From: an uncultured beta proteobacterium
GTDB taxonomy: Bacteria > Pseudomonadota > Gammaproteobacteria > Burkholderiales > Burkholderiaceae_C
DNA: 6,875 nt
Assembly (NCBI GenBank): GCA_903870955.1
Contig: CAIQEX010000778.1
Span: forward strand, 1-6,875
Reading direction: 5' to 3'
Both the position numbers and the translations under genes were made by a program. The notes below the pieces were generated by a model. The model was not told the DNA's origin. It did not search any database and saw nothing but the letters and a program-made list of their open reading frames with translations. Below, one piece after another: positions 6,141-6,875 of the stretch (position 1 is its first letter; each line of letters starts with the position of its first letter).

Positions 6141-6875
6141 ATGCCAGTTTACAGCATGACTGGCTATGCCAGTGCACAGCACAGCACAGCCAACACCCAA
6201 CCGGATGCCGATACCCGTAACCCACCCGCAGCCCAATTAGGGATAGAAATCCGTTCCGTAAACAGCCGTTTCCTGGATCTGTCGTTCCGCCTGCCGGAGG
6301 ATTTGCGCCAATTTGAACCCGCTTTGCGCGATTTGATCATCGGCAAACTCAAGCGCGGCAAGGTAGAAGTTCGCGCTTCTATAGAAACCGCCAACCCGAC
6401 GGGCGTCACAGAACCCAGCCCCAAGCTATTGCACCGACTGAATGGCGCGCAAGACAGCATCAGAGCCTGGTTACCAGCGGCCAATCCATTGACCGTGGCC
6501 GACGTCCTTCGTTTTGCCGCCGCCGAACAATCCGGTACCCGTGACTGGAGCGAGGCCGTCATGCCCCTGGCCGAGACCGCGCTCAAGGAACTGCTGGGTG
6601 CGCGCCAACGCGAGGGTACGCGCCTGTCCGCCATGTTGACTGAGCGTCTGGGCCAGTTGCGAAGTCTGGCGAACCAAGCCATACCCTTGGTGCCGCAACT
6701 GGTGGAACAGCAACGCCAGCGTTTTCTGGACCGCTGGAAAGAAGCCATGGCATTGGCCGACGGCGCCAGCCTGCCCGAAGCGGCGCAGGACCGGGCACTC
6801 ACCGAAGCCACGGCTTTTGCCATCCGCATCGATGTGGCCGAAGAAATCACCCGCCTCAATTCCCACCTGGACGAA
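6141..6875 (+). CDS. yicC: YicC/YloC-family endoribonuclease (C terminus cut by window edge)
   Basis: An open frame of 245 codons runs from ATG 6141 to the right edge without a stop. It matches the YicC family: SMTGYA at 5-10, RSVNSRFLD (38-46) followed by a conserved FRLPE, RGKVEV (72-77), and RIDVAEEITRL (229-239), which begins the C-terminal conserved domain. E. coli YicC has about 287 residues, so roughly the last 50-60 are missing here only because the window stops. E. coli YicC and its Bacillus relative YloC are reported as endoribonucleases, YicC being linked to small-RNA turnover. Between SMTGYA and the RSVN strand there are about 12 more residues than in E. coli, in a polar Asn/Pro/Asp-rich stretch (13-32), presumably a surface loop. 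The ATG at 6141 fits the family N terminus; a GAG lies seven bases before it. It is divergent from the kinase gene. Confidence 0.92.
   Translation, partial: MPVYSMTGYASAQHSTANTQPDADTRNPPAAQLGIEIRSVNSRFLDLSFRLPEDLRQFEPALRDLIIGKLKRGKVEVRASIETANPTGVTEPSPKLLHRLNGAQDSIRAWLPAANPLTVADVLRFAAAEQSGTRDWSEAVMPLAETALKELLGARQREGTRLSAMLTERLGQLRSLANQAIPLVPQLVEQQRQRFLDRWKEAMALADGASLPEAAQDRALTEATAFAIRIDVAEEITRLNSHLDE
6175..6189 (+). repeat. Three tandem CACAG units inside the start of yicC
   Basis: Three perfect copies of the pentamer CACAG lie within codons 12-17 of yicC, in the insertion not found in E. coli YicC. A gain or loss of one unit would shift the reading frame. Three copies is too few to claim real instability. 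Confidence 0.5.

Noticed and set aside
6124..6159. An 11-codon frame starting at ATG 6124 and overlapping the yicC start, as a leader peptide
   Set aside because: No Shine-Dalgarno, and short frames of this size are expected by chance; it would overlap yicC out of frame.
6164..6859. A 231-codon minus-strand open frame antisense to yicC
   Set aside because: The plus strand has clear YicC motifs throughout; the antisense product is a Ser/Arg-rich shadow without recognisable domains.

Overview
The window looks like chromosomal housekeeping DNA from a betaproteobacterium, most likely a member of the Burkholderiales and probably Comamonadaceae (Rhodoferax/Polaromonas-like). I infer this from moderately high GC, from HemW, RdgB, RNase PH and YicC sequences that look like those of that group, and from the gene order yicC / kinase / phosphatase / rph / rdgB / hemW. 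The taxonomy is recognition from memory, not a database result. I see no mobile element, CRISPR array, rRNA or tRNA. No intergenic gap exceeds about 80 bases.

Layout. Positions 1-59 hold the last 18 codons of an unidentified plus-strand gene. It is followed 11 bases later by a stand-alone class I glutamine amidotransferase (71-772, +). This gene converges, with 13 bases between stops, on a six-gene minus-strand array read from right to left: a soluble Ser/Thr protein kinase (5058-6062), a PP2C-type phosphatase (4147-5061), rph/RNase PH (3376-4104), rdgB/XTP-dITP pyrophosphatase (2762-3361), hemW/radical-SAM haem chaperone (1527-2762) and a two-CBS-domain protein (786-1475). A 78-base divergent intergenic region (6063-6140) separates the kinase from yicC (6141 to the right edge, +), which is cut by the window end.

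How the genes fit together. Kinase and phosphatase overlap by four bases (ATGA) and look like an antagonistic, translationally coupled pair. rdgB and hemW overlap in a TGATG junction. rph (tRNA 3'-end processing), rdgB (clearing non-canonical purine nucleotides) and yicC (endoribonuclease family) share an RNA/nucleotide housekeeping theme. In E. coli yicC lies directly divergent from rph; here the kinase/phosphatase pair sits between them. The most interesting hypothesis is that reversible Ser/Thr phosphorylation is co-expressed with, and perhaps acts on, RNA-metabolism enzymes. This arrangement is probably conserved in Burkholderiales rather than unique to this genome, and I found no clear evidence of a wholly new system. 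Smaller points are an imperfect inverted repeat in the yicC promoter/leader, a hairpin with a T-tract between the phosphatase gene and rph, and an insertion with a CACAG repeat near the start of yicC.
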